A DNA stretch of 64,000 nt from Clostridium_AB sp036639235 (GCF_036639235.1 NZ_JAVWJB010000006.1:1-64000), one strand, 5' to 3'; counted from the first letter of the stretch, positions 1 to 8,394 are shown. Numbers and translations are program-made. Notes: generated by a model not told the origin, from the sequence alone.

Positions 1-1505
1 TTACTAGTTATATCGTAGACTATTCTGTTAATGTTTCCTACTTCATTAACTATTCTAACTGATATTTTGTGTAGTACGTCGTATGGTATTCTGAACCATT
101 CTGAAGTCATGCCATCAACGCTTTCTACCGCTCTTAGTGCTATTGTGTGTGAGTATGTTCTCTCATCTCCCATAACCCCTACACTTTTTATGTTAGGTAG
201 TACTGCAAAGTACTGCCAAATTTCCTTATCAAGTCCAGCCTTCTTAACCTCATCACGAAGTATAAAGTCTGCTTCCTTAAGAATGTCTAGTCTATCCTGT
301 GTAACTTCTCCAAGTATTCTTATTCCAAGCCCTGGTCCTGGGAATGGTTGTCTTGATACTACCTCTTCAGGTACCCCAAGTTCTCTACCTACCTCACGAA
401 CCTCATCCTTAAATAATTCTCTTAATGGTTCTATTAGCTTAAACTGTATATCCTCAGGAAGTCCTCCAACATTGTGGTGTGACTTAATTGTTTGTGATGT
501 TTCTGTACCGCTTTCTACTATATCAGGGTATATAGTTCCTTGTACTAGAAAATCTACATCATTAAGCTTCTTTGACTCTTCCTCAAATACTCTTATGAAT
601 TCTTCACCGATAATTTTTCTCTTAGCTTCTGGTTCTTCTACACCCTGAAGCTTTGTTAGGAATCTCTCCCTTGCATTAACCATTATAAGGTTCATATCAA
701 ACTTTTCTTTAAATGTTGTATAAACCTCCTGATCCTCATCCTTACGAAGAAGTCCATGATCTACAAATATACAAGTAAGATTCTTTCCTATAGCCTTGTG
801 AACAAGTACAGCTGCAACTGATGAATCAACTCCACCTGATAGTGCACATATAACCTTCTTATCTCCAGCTAATTCTTTAATTTCTTTTATTTTGTTATCT
901 ATGAAAGATGACATTGACCAGTCTCCACGAAGATTACAAACCTCAAACAGGAAGTTCTTAATAATTTCATGTCCAAACTGTGAGTGCTTAACCTCTGGGT
1001 GGAACTGAATGCCATATATATTCTTATCTATATTAACCATAGCAGCATTAACGCAGCTATCTGTAGATGCAACAACTTTATACCCTTCTGGTAAACGTGA
1101 TATATGGTCTGTATGACTCATAAACACCTCTGCCTTACTATCTATTCCCTTAAATATAGGACAAGTTGTGTCAAAGTTAATTACTGTGTTTCCATACTCT
1201 CTATACTCTGCCTTCTCAACTACTCCACCTTCTATATGAGCTAGTAATTGATCTCCATAGCATATTCCAAGTATTGGAATGTTAAGATTTAATATTTCTT
1301 TGTTTATAGTTGGTGAATCAGCCTCGTATGCGCTGTTTGGTCCACCTGTAAAAATAATTCCCTTAGGATTTCTCTCTTTAACTGCTTCAAAGGCTTTACT
1401 AAATGGAATTATCTCACAATATACACCTGCTTCTCTTACTCTTCTCGCTATTAATTGATTATACTGTCCTCCAAAGTCTACTATAAGTACTAATTCCTTG
1501 TTCAT
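1..1505 (-). CDS. guaA: GMP synthase (glutamine-hydrolysing), 3' end cut by window edge
   Basis: Converts XMP to GMP with ATP and glutamine in the cytoplasm, the last step of guanine nucleotide synthesis. The minus-strand reading frame starts at ATG 1503-1505 (MNKELVLIVDFGGQYNQLIA) behind GGAGGC. The N-terminal class I glutaminase domain has the nucleophile motif GICYGDQLL and the later HPE of the triad (FHPEVKHSEFG). It is followed by the ATP-pyrophosphatase P-loop ALSGGVDSSV and the C-terminal dimerisation domain (RQPFPGPGLGIRI). The frame is still open at base 1, where DITS is reached; the family normally ends with a short KPPGTIEWE-like tail, so only about ten residues are missing. The gene stands alone behind a guanine riboswitch leader of more than 500 nt. 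Confidence 0.97.
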   Translation of the reverse strand, partial: MNKELVLIVDFGGQYNQLIARRVREAGVYCEIIPFSKAFEAVKERNPKGIIFTGGPNSAYEADSPTINKEILNLNIPILGICYGDQLLAHIEGGVVEKAEYREYGNTVINFDTTCPIFKGIDSKAEVFMSHTDHISRLPEGYKVVASTDSCVNAAMVNIDKNIYGIQFHPEVKHSQFGHEIIKNFLFEVCNLRGDWSMSSFIDNKIKEIKELAGDKKVICALSGGVDSSVAAVLVHKAIGKNLTCIFVDHGLLRKDEDQEVYTTFKEKFDMNLIMVNARERFLTKLQGVEEPEAKRKIIGEEFIRVFEEESKKLNDVDFLVQGTIYPDIVESGTETSQTIKSHHNVGGLPEDIQFKLIEPLRELFKDEVREVGRELGVPEEVVSRQPFPGPGLGIRILGEVTQDRLDILKEADFILRDEVKKAGLDKEIWQYFAVLPNIKSVGVMGDERTYSHTIALRAVESVDGMTSEWFRIPYDVLHKISVRIVNEVGNINRIVYDITS

Positions 1506-1563
1506 AATCTGCCTCCTAATGTTAAATTTCTTTTGCATACCTTAAAAAAGGTAAAAAAAATAT

Positions 1564-1694
1564 GCAGAAATGTATTTGCTATAAAGGCTCCGCTTATGTG
1601 AATTGATTCCTGACATCAATTCACACCTATGAAAAATCGAGGAAATGTTGGCTTGCATTTCGATTGATTTTCATAGCAAATACATTTAATCTGC
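1564..1694. other. three-way-junction inverted-repeat element in the guaA leader
   Basis: A closing stem is formed by 1568-1582 (AAATGTATTTGCTAT) and its exact complement at 1673-1687, extended by GCAG 1564-1567 with CTGC 1691-1694. Inside are two hairpins: a perfect 11-bp stem 1597-1607/1615-1625 (TGTGAATTGAT, 7-nt loop) and a bulged stem about 1629-1647/1656-1674. It lies between the riboswitch terminator and the guaA ribosome binding site, so it is transcribed as part of the guaA mRNA. It could be a small non-autonomous repeat or a leader RNA domain; the family is not recognised. Confidence 0.7.
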
Positions 1695-1883
1695 TATTTT
1701 AAAATAAATAATAAGTATAAGTGGCTTACTTCTTATACTAGTCCCGAAGAGCATTACTTATACAGTAAATTAACAAAATTCTATTAATTGAATGTATAAA
1801 TTCGTACAATCTTTATGGCTTTATGTTGTACATGCCCTTCCTTTGGCTTTACGCAATATCATTAACACACCCGGGGGGGAAAA

Positions 1884-1930
1884 TAAAAAAACTCCATCTC
1901 CCACTGTCTCGACAACGTGAAAGATAGAGT
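1884..1930 (-). terminator. riboswitch-controlled intrinsic terminator before guaA
   Basis: Read on the minus strand, a 13-bp stem (CTCTATCTTTCAC with GTGGGAGATGGAG, including G-U pairs; plus positions 1917-1929 and 1892-1904) is followed directly by a run of seven U. It lies about 55 nt downstream of the guanine aptamer, as expected for an expression platform that stops transcription when guanine is bound. Confidence 0.88.
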
Positions 1931-1982
1931 ACATACCTTAATAAAGCATAGCTATATAACTACACAGGATAGCTCTATAATT

Positions 1983-2053
1983 CACCATAGTCAGAAGGTT
2001 TAACGGCCTTCCGGTAGAGACTTCCGGACCATATTACCGGGTATATATGGGAA
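1983..2053 (-). ncRNA. guanine (purine) riboswitch aptamer
   Basis: The minus strand carries the purine aptamer core: P1 CCATA/TATGG, L2 with AATATGG, the J2/3 sequence TCTCTACC, L3 with CCGTTAAA, and J3/1 GACTATGG. The base after GA in J3/1 is C, equivalent to C74 of the B. subtilis xpt aptamer, so it should bind guanine or hypoxanthine; adenine aptamers have U there. The downstream gene guaA and the terminator at 1884-1930 fit transcription shut-off by excess guanine. Confidence 0.95.
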
Positions 2054-2087
2054 AAAGATTTATTTATTTGTTTGTTGTGTTACAAAT

Positions 2088-2116
2088 AATTTAACATACT
2101 TTTATGATTGTTGCAA
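2088..2116 (-). promoter_or_regulatory. likely sigma-A promoter of guaA
   Basis: Minus strand TTGCAA (2111-2116), a 17-nt spacer, then TAAATT (2088-2093). Transcription would start near 2081, about 30 nt before the aptamer. The -10 box is imperfect, so confidence is moderate. Confidence 0.55.
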
Positions 2117-2181
2117 GTCATTTTTCAAACTTTTCTTTAAAGTATGATTAATTGTTAAATTCAATAATAATTATCATTATA

Positions 2182-2215
2182 TTAAGAGACTAATACAATA
2201 ATATTAGCCTCTTAA
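2182..2215 (-). terminator. hairpin ending the pyr operon
   Basis: A 14-bp stem (TTAAGAGGCTAATA with TATTAGTCTCTTAA on the minus strand, one G-U pair) begins about 19 nt after the pyrE stop. The following U-tract is weak, but nothing else between pyrE and the guaA promoter could end the operon. Confidence 0.6.
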
Positions 2216-2234
2216 TAAACATTTATTATGTTTT

Positions 2235-2801
2235 TTACTTAATATTTCTGCTTCCTGGCTTAACGTACGGAGTACCTTCTTTACATAGAGGACAATCCTC
2301 TGCATCATATGACTTAACATCAAGCTTTATTGCACTGTATAGTGGTAGATCGAATTCTACACCTTCTGCTCTTCTATCAACGATACAAGCTATTGCTACA
2401 ACTTCTCCGCCTGCATTTCTAACAGCTTCAATAGCTTCCTTAAATGACTTTCCTGTTGTTACAACGTCTTCTGTAATAATAACCTTCTCACCCTTAGCTA
2501 TTTCAAATCCACGTCTTAGAGTCATAACTCCATTTTCTCTTTCAGTGAATATAGTTCTCTTTCCAAGTTGTCTTCCCATTTCGTATGAAACTACAACTCC
2601 ACCCATAGCTGGTCCTACAACAAGATCTACATCAATATCCTTGATTTGATCTACAACTGTAGCTAAAACCTTAGCTGCCTTGTCTGGGTACATAAGTAGC
2701 TTTGCACATTGGCAGTACTTATCACTGTGTCTTCCTGATGATAGTAAAAAATGTCCTTCTAGTAATGCTCCAACTTCCTTTAGTGTTTCGATTGTACTCA
2801 T
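2235..2801 (-). CDS. pyrE: orotate phosphoribosyltransferase
   Basis: Joins orotate and PRPP to give OMP, step five of UMP synthesis. The 188-aa protein has the type I PRPP-binding motif VIITEDVVTTGKSF about two-thirds along, and the substrate-side loop around GPAMGGVVV. ATG 2799-2801 follows TAGGAGGTAATTAAT, an ideal binding site. A C-terminal CPLCKEG pair of cysteines is typical of the clostridial and archaeal-like branch of PyrE. It is the last gene of pyrBICFKDE, five bases after pyrD, and is followed by a hairpin at 2182-2215. Confidence 0.97.
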   Translation of the reverse strand: MSTIETLKEVGALLEGHFLLSSGRHSDKYCQCAKLLMYPDKAAKVLATVVDQIKDIDVDLVVGPAMGGVVVSYEMGRQLGKRTIFTERENGVMTLRRGFEIAKGEKVIITEDVVTTGKSFKEAIEAVRNAGGEVVAIACIVDRRAEGVEFDLPLYSAIKLDVKSYDAEDCPLCKEGTPYVKPGSRNIK

Positions 2802-2806
2802 ATTAA

Positions 2807-3712
2807 TTACCTCCTAGCAATTCCTCTTATTTCTTCTAAACTTTCAATACCTTCACGTTTCATATAACTTTCTATTCCATCTATAATATCAAGTGCTACA
2901 TCTGGTTTTATGAAGTTAGCAGTACCAACTTGAACCGCTGTAGCTCCTGCCATAATAAACTCTATAGCATCTTCCCATGTAGTAATTCCACCCATTCCTA
3001 TTACTGGAATATTAACATTTGCACATACTTCATATACCATTCTAAGTGCCATTGGCTTTATAGCTGGTCCTGATAGTCCTGCAAATACATTTTTAAATAC
3101 TGGTGCCTTCTTATTAATATCTATTGCCATAGCCTTAAATGTGTTAACAAGTGATAGTGAATCAGCTCCAGCTTCTTCACATGCCTTAGCTATTTCAACT
3201 ATATCTTCAGCATTAGGTGATAGTTTAACCATAAGCGGCTTTTTACATACTGCCTTAACTTTTCTTACTGCATCTGCTGCAACTTCTGCCTTAATTCCTA
3301 GTGCCATACCCCCACATTTAACATTTGGGCATGATATATTAAGTTCTATTATATCAACATCTGTTTCATTAAGCTTTTTAACACCTGCGATGTAATCTTC
3401 TATTGTAGCTCCACCAAGATTTGCTATAACTACAGTGTTTAATTTTCTCATTTTTGGTAGATGTTCATTTATAAATTCATCTACTCCTGGGTTTTGAAGC
3501 CCAACACTATTTATCATTCCCGCTCTTGTTTCAAATACTCTAGGTCCATCATTTCCTTCCTTAGGATTAATAGTTAATCCCTTTGATGATATTCCACCAA
3601 GTCTTGATACATCATAAATCTCATTGTACTCAAGTCCAAATCCATAAGTTCCTGATGCTGTTATAACTGGGTTTTTAAATTCTATTCCGTTTATTGTAAC
3701 TTTACTATTCAC
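2807..3712 (-). CDS. pyrD: dihydroorotate dehydrogenase B, catalytic subunit
   Basis: Oxidises dihydroorotate to orotate on FMN and passes electrons through PyrK to NAD. The 301-aa class 1B enzyme shows the FMN barrel motifs NLGGATIEDYI, ELNISCPNVK with the class 1 catalytic cysteine region, VKLSPN, and the phosphate-binding VIGMGGITTWEDAIEFIMAG. It starts with GTG at 3710-3712 inside the end of pyrK, an eight-base overlap that suggests translational coupling. Its neighbours pyrK and pyrE fix the subtype as NAD-linked rather than fumarate-linked. Confidence 0.96.
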   Translation of the reverse strand: MNSKVTINGIEFKNPVITASGTYGFGLEYNEIYDVSRLGGISSKGLTINPKEGNDGPRVFETRAGMINSVGLQNPGVDEFINEHLPKMRKLNTVVIANLGGATIEDYIAGVKKLNETDVDIIELNISCPNVKCGGMALGIKAEVAADAVRKVKAVCKKPLMVKLSPNAEDIVEIAKACEEAGADSLSLVNTFKAMAIDINKKAPVFKNVFAGLSGPAIKPMALRMVYEVCANVNIPVIGMGGITTWEDAIEFIMAGATAVQVGTANFIKPDVALDIIDGIESYMKREGIESLEEIRGIARR

Positions 3713-4445
3713 CGAAGATCACATCCTTACTTGAGAATACTGGTCCCTCTTTACATGCTCTTTTGTTGCCATTTTTAGTCTTACATGTACATACAAGACA
3801 AGCTCCAATTCCACATGCCATGTGGTTTTCCATTGATACGTAGCATTCAACATCCGCATCGTTGCACATTGATGCTACCTTTTTCATCATAGCCTCTGGC
3901 CCACATGAAATTACAACATCATAGTCACCTGGGTTAAAGTTATCTGTACAGAATCCTTTGTGTCCTTCATTTCCTGTAACTGTTGCTATATCAACCTTAG
4001 ATGCTAAATCTTCCATCTCTTCTAGTCCATAGCTGTTGTTTGCAAATCCAGCATATATATCTACTTTTTCAGCACTCATTTCCTTTAGAGTATGTACCAT
4101 AGGAGCAATTCCGATTCCTCCAGCAACTACAGCAACCTTCCCCTTTAATCTATCCATCGGGAAACCATTACCAAGTGGTCCTAGTAGTTCTATCTTGTCC
4201 CCAGTTTCTAGATTCTTAAAATACTCAGTTCCTGATCCTACTACCATATATAAAAATGATAGTACTCCATCTTTATAGTCATTAATACTTATAGGTCTTG
4301 GAAGGATAGGCTCACATCCCCATCCTCTAAGCATGTAAAATTGCCCTGGCTTAACATCAGCCTTAATATCTACTTCCATAACATATATATTATCAACAAT
4401 ATGCTTATTACTTATTACCTTTGATTTATTATAGCTTAATGGCAT
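3705..4445 (-). CDS. pyrK: dihydroorotate dehydrogenase B, electron transfer subunit
   Basis: Carries electrons from PyrD to NAD through FAD and a [2Fe-2S] cluster. The 246-aa protein has the ferredoxin-reductase FAD motif RPISI near residue 52, the NAD-binding VAVVAGGIGIAPMVHTL around residue 105, and a C-terminal cysteine set CGIGACLVCTC...C for the iron-sulfur cluster. The start at 4443-4445 lies inside the last 17 bases of pyrF and has GGAGG nine bases before it. Confidence 0.96.
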   Translation of the reverse strand: MPLSYNKSKVISNKHIVDNIYVMEVDIKADVKPGQFYMLRGWGCEPILPRPISINDYKDGVLSFLYMVVGSGTEYFKNLETGDKIELLGPLGNGFPMDRLKGKVAVVAGGIGIAPMVHTLKEMSAEKVDIYAGFANNSYGLEEMEDLASKVDIATVTGNEGHKGFCTDNFNPGDYDVVISCGPEAMMKKVASMCNDADVECYVSMENHMACGIGACLVCTCKTKNGNKRACKEGPVFSSKDVIFGE

Positions 4446-5295
4446 TTCTAATATCCTCCCTCATTCTTATAGCCTCTTCCCTAGCATGTATGTCGAAGTT
4501 TTTAGCTCCATTTTCATGCTTTTTGTAAGCAAGAAGTATGCCCCTTGATGAGTTAACTACTGCACCATTACCCTCTTTAAGTGTTAATGCTACATCCTCT
4601 GCTGTTCCACCCTGTGCACCATAACCTGGTACTAGGAAGAACATTTTGTCTAGTATTTTACGTACCTTAACTGATTCATCTCTATGAGTACAGCCGACTA
4701 CTCCACCTATTGAGCTATATCCACACTTACCTAGGAACTGCTCTCCTAGTGTATTAAGTTTGTCTCCAACAGTTTCATATAGTCTATTACCGTTTTCATC
4801 TTTAATGTATTGAATGTCCTTTGCTCCTTGATTACTTGTTCTAACAAGTAGGAAAACTCCCTTTTCCTTGTTTTTCATGTAGTCATAATATGGCTCTATA
4901 CTATCAAACCCCATGTATGGGCTAAGTGTTATAAAGTCACTTTCAAAGTCTCCCTCAAAGTGTGCCTTAGCATACATTTTTGCAGTGTTTGAAATATCTC
5001 CTCTTTTAATGTCTGCTATAACTATTTTACCCTTGCTTCTTATATACTGAAGTGTCTTCTTATAAGCTATCATTCCAGCAATCCCATATGCCTCATAGTA
5101 AGCTATCTGAACCTTGTAGCAAGATACAGCATCAAGTGTTGCATCTACTATTTTTCTATTAAATTCAAATATTGCATCCTCAAGACTTTCAAATCCCTTT
5201 AGAAATTCTTCAGGTATATAGTTTACATCTGTATCTAGTCCTAAACAAACATGTCCATCTTTTTCTACTGCGTCAAATAATCTATCTATAATCAT
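4429..5295 (-). CDS. pyrF: orotidine 5'-phosphate decarboxylase, long type 2 form
   Basis: Decarboxylates OMP to UMP. At 288 aa it belongs to the longer type 2 subfamily (about 270-300 aa) rather than the 230-aa type. The catalytic Lys-Asp network is seen in ADIKRGDISNTAKMYAKAHF, preceded by the substrate motif GLDTDVNYIP at the N-terminus and followed by VPGYGAQGG near the phosphate site. The ATG at 5293-5295 is preceded by GGGAG. It overlaps pyrK at its end and follows pyrC by two bases. Confidence 0.96.
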   Translation of the reverse strand: MIIDRLFDAVEKDGHVCLGLDTDVNYIPEEFLKGFESLEDAIFEFNRKIVDATLDAVSCYKVQIAYYEAYGIAGMIAYKKTLQYIRSKGKIVIADIKRGDISNTAKMYAKAHFEGDFESDFITLSPYMGFDSIEPYYDYMKNKEKGVFLLVRTSNQGAKDIQYIKDENGNRLYETVGDKLNTLGEQFLGKCGYSSIGGVVGCTHRDESVKVRKILDKMFFLVPGYGAQGGTAEDVALTLKEGNGAVVNSSRGILLAYKKHENGAKNFDIHAREEAIRMREDIRNAIKL

Positions 5296-5297
5296 TC

Positions 5298-6494
5298 TTA
5301 ATTATCTCCCTTTCTGTATACCACTTTTCCACCTTTGATAGTCATTACAACTTCTCCCTTAAGCTTCTTTCCTTCAAATGGTGTGTTTCTTCCCTTTGAT
5401 TTAAACTCATTTACATCTACTGTAATTTCTTTGTTTATGTCTACTATGCAAAGATCCCCTGCACATCCAAGCTTAATCTCACCTGCATTAAGTCCCATCA
5501 TCTTAGCTGGATTTTTAGACATAACCTCTGATAGTTTACTTAGGGTAATATGTCCCTTTTCAACTAGGTTTGTGTAACATACTGCAAAGGATGTTTCAAG
5601 ACCAACAAGCCCAGGGGCTCCCTTTTCCTTGTCTTCCTTAGTATGTGGGGCATGGTCAGTTGCTATTGCATCTACATACCCATTTTTTATTGCATCTATT
5701 AAAAAGTTAACATCATCAATATCTCTGATCGGAGGGTTAACTCTGTAGTCATTTTCATCTCTAGTTAGTGCTATATGGTGAGGTGCAACTTCACAGGTTA
5801 CCATATCTCCTCTATCCTTAGCTCTAATTATTTCTTCCATAGCTTCCTTAGTGCTTACATGACAAACATGTAAGTGACATCCTGTATGTCTTGCAAGTGC
5901 TACGTCTCTACTTGTCATAATATTTTCTGAAAGTCTTGTATCGTTTTTAACTATTTCACTGTGTTCAACGTGACTCATAACCACAAGCCCCATTGACTTA
6001 GCCTTCATCATGGCATCAAGCATTACTTTGCTTTTTTCTATTCCTTTTCCATCGTCTGATATAAATCTTATTGGATATTTTATTTCGTCTAAGTGGTCAA
6101 GTGTTTCACCATCAAAATCCTTAGTTATTGAAACTACTTGGTGAACATCTAAAAGACCTACTCTTTGTGCTTCGTCTATTACTATTTTTAGTACTTCATT
6201 TGTGCTACATATTGGTTTAGTATTGCCCATTAGGTTAACAGCAGTATATCCTCCTCTTACTGCTGCAAGGCTTCCTGATAACATATCTTCTTTATGAGTT
6301 TGACCTGGGAATCTAAAGTGGCAGTGAAGATCTGTAAATGATGGAAGGACTGTAAGTCCCTCACCATTTACAGTTTCACACTTAACATTAAGGTTGTTTC
6401 CAATTGTTTCGATTGTCCCATTTTTTATATATATATCACCGTTAAAATCATTCTTTGAATCTACAATTCTAATATTTTTTATAAGAAGTTCCAT
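5298..6494 (-). CDS. pyrC: dihydroorotase, multifunctional class I type
   Basis: Cyclises carbamoyl aspartate to dihydroorotate. The 398-aa amidohydrolase shows the metal motif DLHCHFRFPG, further metal ligands in MSHVEH and LHVCHVST, and the catalytic aspartate in AIATDHAPHT. I place the start at ATG 6492-6494 (MELLIKNIRIVDSK) with GGAGG ten bases upstream; an in-frame ATG 48 bases earlier lies inside pyrI and has no binding site. It follows pyrI by five bases. Confidence 0.95.
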   Translation of the reverse strand: MELLIKNIRIVDSKNDFNGDIYIKNGTIETIGNNLNVKCETVNGEGLTVLPSFTDLHCHFRFPGQTHKEDMLSGSLAAVRGGYTAVNLMGNTKPICSTNEVLKIVIDEAQRVGLLDVHQVVSITKDFDGETLDHLDEIKYPIRFISDDGKGIEKSKVMLDAMMKAKSMGLVVMSHVEHSEIVKNDTRLSENIMTSRDVALARHTGCHLHVCHVSTKEAMEEIIRAKDRGDMVTCEVAPHHIALTRDENDYRVNPPIRDIDDVNFLIDAIKNGYVDAIATDHAPHTKEDKEKGAPGLVGLETSFAVCYTNLVEKGHITLSKLSEVMSKNPAKMMGLNAGEIKLGCAGDLCIVDINKEITVDVNEFKSKGRNTPFEGKKLKGEVVMTIKGGKVVYRKGDN

Positions 6495-6499
6495 ACTTT

Positions 6500-6931
6500 C
6501 TATACCTCCGAAATTGCGTAAATATCGTCGCAGTATATACACTTGTATTCTGCTTTATCTTCATTAACTAATGTAAATACATGACTTATTTCTCTTTCGA
6601 TAGATGTTACACATCTTGGGTTTTTACATTTAACTATGTTTTCTACTCTCTCTGGAAGCTTTAGGTTTATCTTTTCTTTTATTGTTTCGTTTTCTATTAC
6701 GTTTACAGTAAGGTTAGGATCCATAAGTCCTAGTATTGTAAAATCTAGGTCTATAACATTTTCAATTTTGATAATGTCTTTTTTACCCTTCTTACCGCTT
6801 TCTGCGTTCATTATTAGAGCAACTGTAAAGTCTGCCTTATCAAGTCCTAGGTAGTTGAAGATTTTAATTCCACATCCTGCCTTTATATGGTCTATAACAA
6901 GTCCCTTTTTGATTGGGTTAATAGTAACCAT
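6500..6931 (-). CDS. pyrI: aspartate carbamoyltransferase regulatory subunit
   Basis: Small (143 aa) regulatory chain that binds nucleotide effectors and holds the catalytic trimers together through a zinc site. The zinc cysteines appear as CKNPRC and CIYC in the C-terminal third, the expected C-x4-C...C-x2-C pattern. The nucleotide domain starts with GLVIDHIKAGCGIKIFNYLG. Its stop precedes pyrC and its ATG overlaps the pyrB stop by one base, so PyrB and PyrI are coupled. Feedback control of carbamoyltransferase by CTP or UTP is therefore likely. Confidence 0.96.
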   Translation of the reverse strand: MVTINPIKKGLVIDHIKAGCGIKIFNYLGLDKADFTVALIMNAESGKKGKKDIIKIENVIDLDFTILGLMDPNLTVNVIENETIKEKINLKLPERVENIVKCKNPRCVTSIEREISHVFTLVNEDKAEYKCIYCDDIYAISEV

Positions 6932-7857
6932 TATTCATCCACCCCCAGTAGTTTGCAAATAAGTGCCATTCTAGCATACATTCCGTATTTAGCTTGCTTA
7001 AAGTACCAAGCTCTTGGGTCTGAATCTACTTCTCCAGCAATCTCATTAACTCTTGGTAGTGGGTGCATAACAATCATATCTTCCTTTGCACAGCTCATTT
7101 TTTGTCTGTCTAGTATATAACTGTCCTTTAGTCTTATGTAGTCTTCTTCGTTGAAGAATCTCTCTTTTTGAACCCTTGTCATATAAAGAATATCAACCTC
7201 TGACATAACGTCTTCTAATCTTTCTACTTCCTTATACTTAATGTTGTTTTTTTCTAGAACTTCTTTTTTAATATATGATGGAACCTGTAGTTCTTTTGGT
7301 GATATAAGTATGAATTCATTTCCTTCGTATCTTGATAGAGCCTTAATTAGTGAGTGTACCGTTCTTCCGAACATAAGGTCACCACAAAGTCCAATCTTTA
7401 GTCCTGTAATCTGCCCCTTAGCAGCTCTTATTGTTATAAGGTCTGTTAGAGTTTGAGTTGGGTGCTGATGTCCTCCATCTCCTGCATTTATAACAGGCAT
7501 GTCTGTGTTCATTGCCGCAACTCTAGGAGCACCTTCCTTTGGGTGTCTCATAACTGCTATGTCTGCATAGCAAGCTATTGTTCTAATAGTATCCGCTATA
7601 CTCTCACCCTTTGATGCAGATGATGAGTTAGGTTCTGAGAATCCTATTATTTGACCACCTAAACGAAGCATTGCAGCCTCAAAACTAAATCTTGTTCTTG
7701 TGCTTGGCTCATAGAATAGTGTTGCAAGAAGTTTCCCCTTGCACACCTCTAGGAAATTATTTGGGTTTGAAACAATTCGATCTGATAACTCGAAAATCTC
7801 TTCAAGCTCAGTTAGTGAAAAATCCATTGGATCAATAAGATGTTTGCCTTTTAACAT
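6931..7857 (-). CDS. pyrB: aspartate carbamoyltransferase catalytic subunit
   Basis: Commits carbamoyl phosphate and aspartate to pyrimidine synthesis. The 308-aa protein has the carbamoyl phosphate motif FYEPSTRTRFSFE, the 80s loop around SSSASKGESIADT, the aspartate site GDGGHQHPTQTL and the C-terminal MHPLPRVNEI. It is the first gene of pyrBICFKDE. GGAGG lies ten bases before ATG 7855-7857 and is partly enclosed in a PyrR-box hairpin, with a leader terminator just upstream, so control at both transcription and translation is possible. Confidence 0.97.
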   Translation of the reverse strand: MLKGKHLIDPMDFSLTELEEIFELSDRIVSNPNNFLEVCKGKLLATLFYEPSTRTRFSFEAAMLRLGGQIIGFSEPNSSSASKGESIADTIRTIACYADIAVMRHPKEGAPRVAAMNTDMPVINAGDGGHQHPTQTLTDLITIRAAKGQITGLKIGLCGDLMFGRTVHSLIKALSRYEGNEFILISPKELQVPSYIKKEVLEKNNIKYKEVERLEDVMSEVDILYMTRVQKERFFNEEDYIRLKDSYILDRQKMSCAKEDMIVMHPLPRVNEIAGEVDSDPRAWYFKQAKYGMYARMALICKLLGVDE

Positions 7858-7867
7858 AAACCTTTCG

Positions 7868-7901
7868 CCTCCTTTTTAGCCTCACTGGACTATTTTAAAG
7901 G
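7868..7901 (-). promoter_or_regulatory. PyrR-binding hairpin overlapping the pyrB Shine-Dalgarno
   Basis: On the minus strand, AGTCCAGTGAGGCT (7878-7891) matches the PyrR RNA consensus ARUCCNGNGAGGYU at every position. It sits in a hairpin whose base is CCTTT pairing with AAAGG (7897-7901 with 7871-7875), and the GG of that arm are the first two bases of the GGAGG at 7868-7872. PyrR bound with UMP would thus cover the binding site. The usual Bacillus position is upstream of a terminator; here it is downstream, which argues for translational repression. pyrR itself is not in the window. Confidence 0.8.
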
Positions 7902-7903
7902 TA

Positions 7904-7934
7904 TAAAAAATGCCTTCCACAAAGCGGAAGGCAT
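7904..7934 (-). terminator. leader terminator (attenuator) upstream of pyrB
   Basis: Minus-strand ATGCCTTCC/GGAAGGCAT stem (7926-7934 with 7910-7918) with a GCTTTGT loop and six U. It precedes pyrB by about 50 nt. A purine-rich stretch upstream (GGAAGGAAAC, near 7970-7979) can pair with the CCTTCC arm and could act as antiterminator; that part is inference. Confidence 0.82.
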
Positions 7935-8170
7935 AGTATACTACCCTAATAAAATTGGTATATAGCTGTTTCCTTCCTAGCATCACAGTACTAGATTAAA
8001 GCCATTACTAAGATATTATCACATGAATGAATTAAAATCAATGTTATTATACTGTAAATACATATATAATTTATTCCAATTCCACATTTCATACTAAATC
8101 AGTTTACTATTAGAATAATTTTCGAATAGTAGGTAATCATAATATCTAAAGTACTTAATGGAGGTTTCAT

Positions 8171-8356
8171 ATGAAAATCAAATTTTTATTTCTTAATATT
8201 TTCTTTGCTACTGCCTATTCTATTTTAGCTATTCTTAACGCCCCATCCATAACAATAGGTTTTATTATTAAGACTACTATGCTTTCCCTAGCTGCTATAT
8301 TTGTAGGGTATATACTTGATGCTAAATCTCCTACAAAAGAAACCAACACAAACTAA
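8171..8356 (+). CDS. small membrane protein, function unknown
   Basis: A 61-aa protein with two hydrophobic segments (about residues 4-22 and 28-50) and a short polar tail. GGAGG lies seven bases before ATG 8171 and a strong terminator follows directly, so it is a real single-gene unit. I do not recognise a family. It is divergent from pyrB, with about 300 bases of leader between them. Confidence 0.7.
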   Translation: MKIKFLFLNIFFATAYSILAILNAPSITIGFIIKTTMLSLAAIFVGYILDAKSPTKETNTN

Positions 8357-8357
8357 A

Positions 8358-8394
8358 AGCCTAGGCTGTTGATTAACATCAGCCTAGGCTTTTT
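8358..8394. terminator. bidirectional terminator
   Basis: Perfect 11-bp stem AGCCTAGGCTG/CAGCCTAGGCT (8358-8368, 8380-8390) followed by TTTTT on the plus strand, with an A-run on the other side. It serves the small membrane gene and the convergent glucosaminidase. Confidence 0.9.

Noticed and set aside
31..648. Plus-strand open frame of 205 codons at the left edge
   Set aside because: It lies wholly inside guaA on the other strand, has no ribosome binding site, and its translation is low-complexity Ser/Leu-rich, typical of an antisense shadow.
8358..8394. A fourth copy of the dispersed repeat, because AGGCTGTTGA...TCAGCCT resembles its end hairpin
   Set aside because: Only the hairpin looks alike; none of the other modules are present and it has the T-run of a normal terminator.
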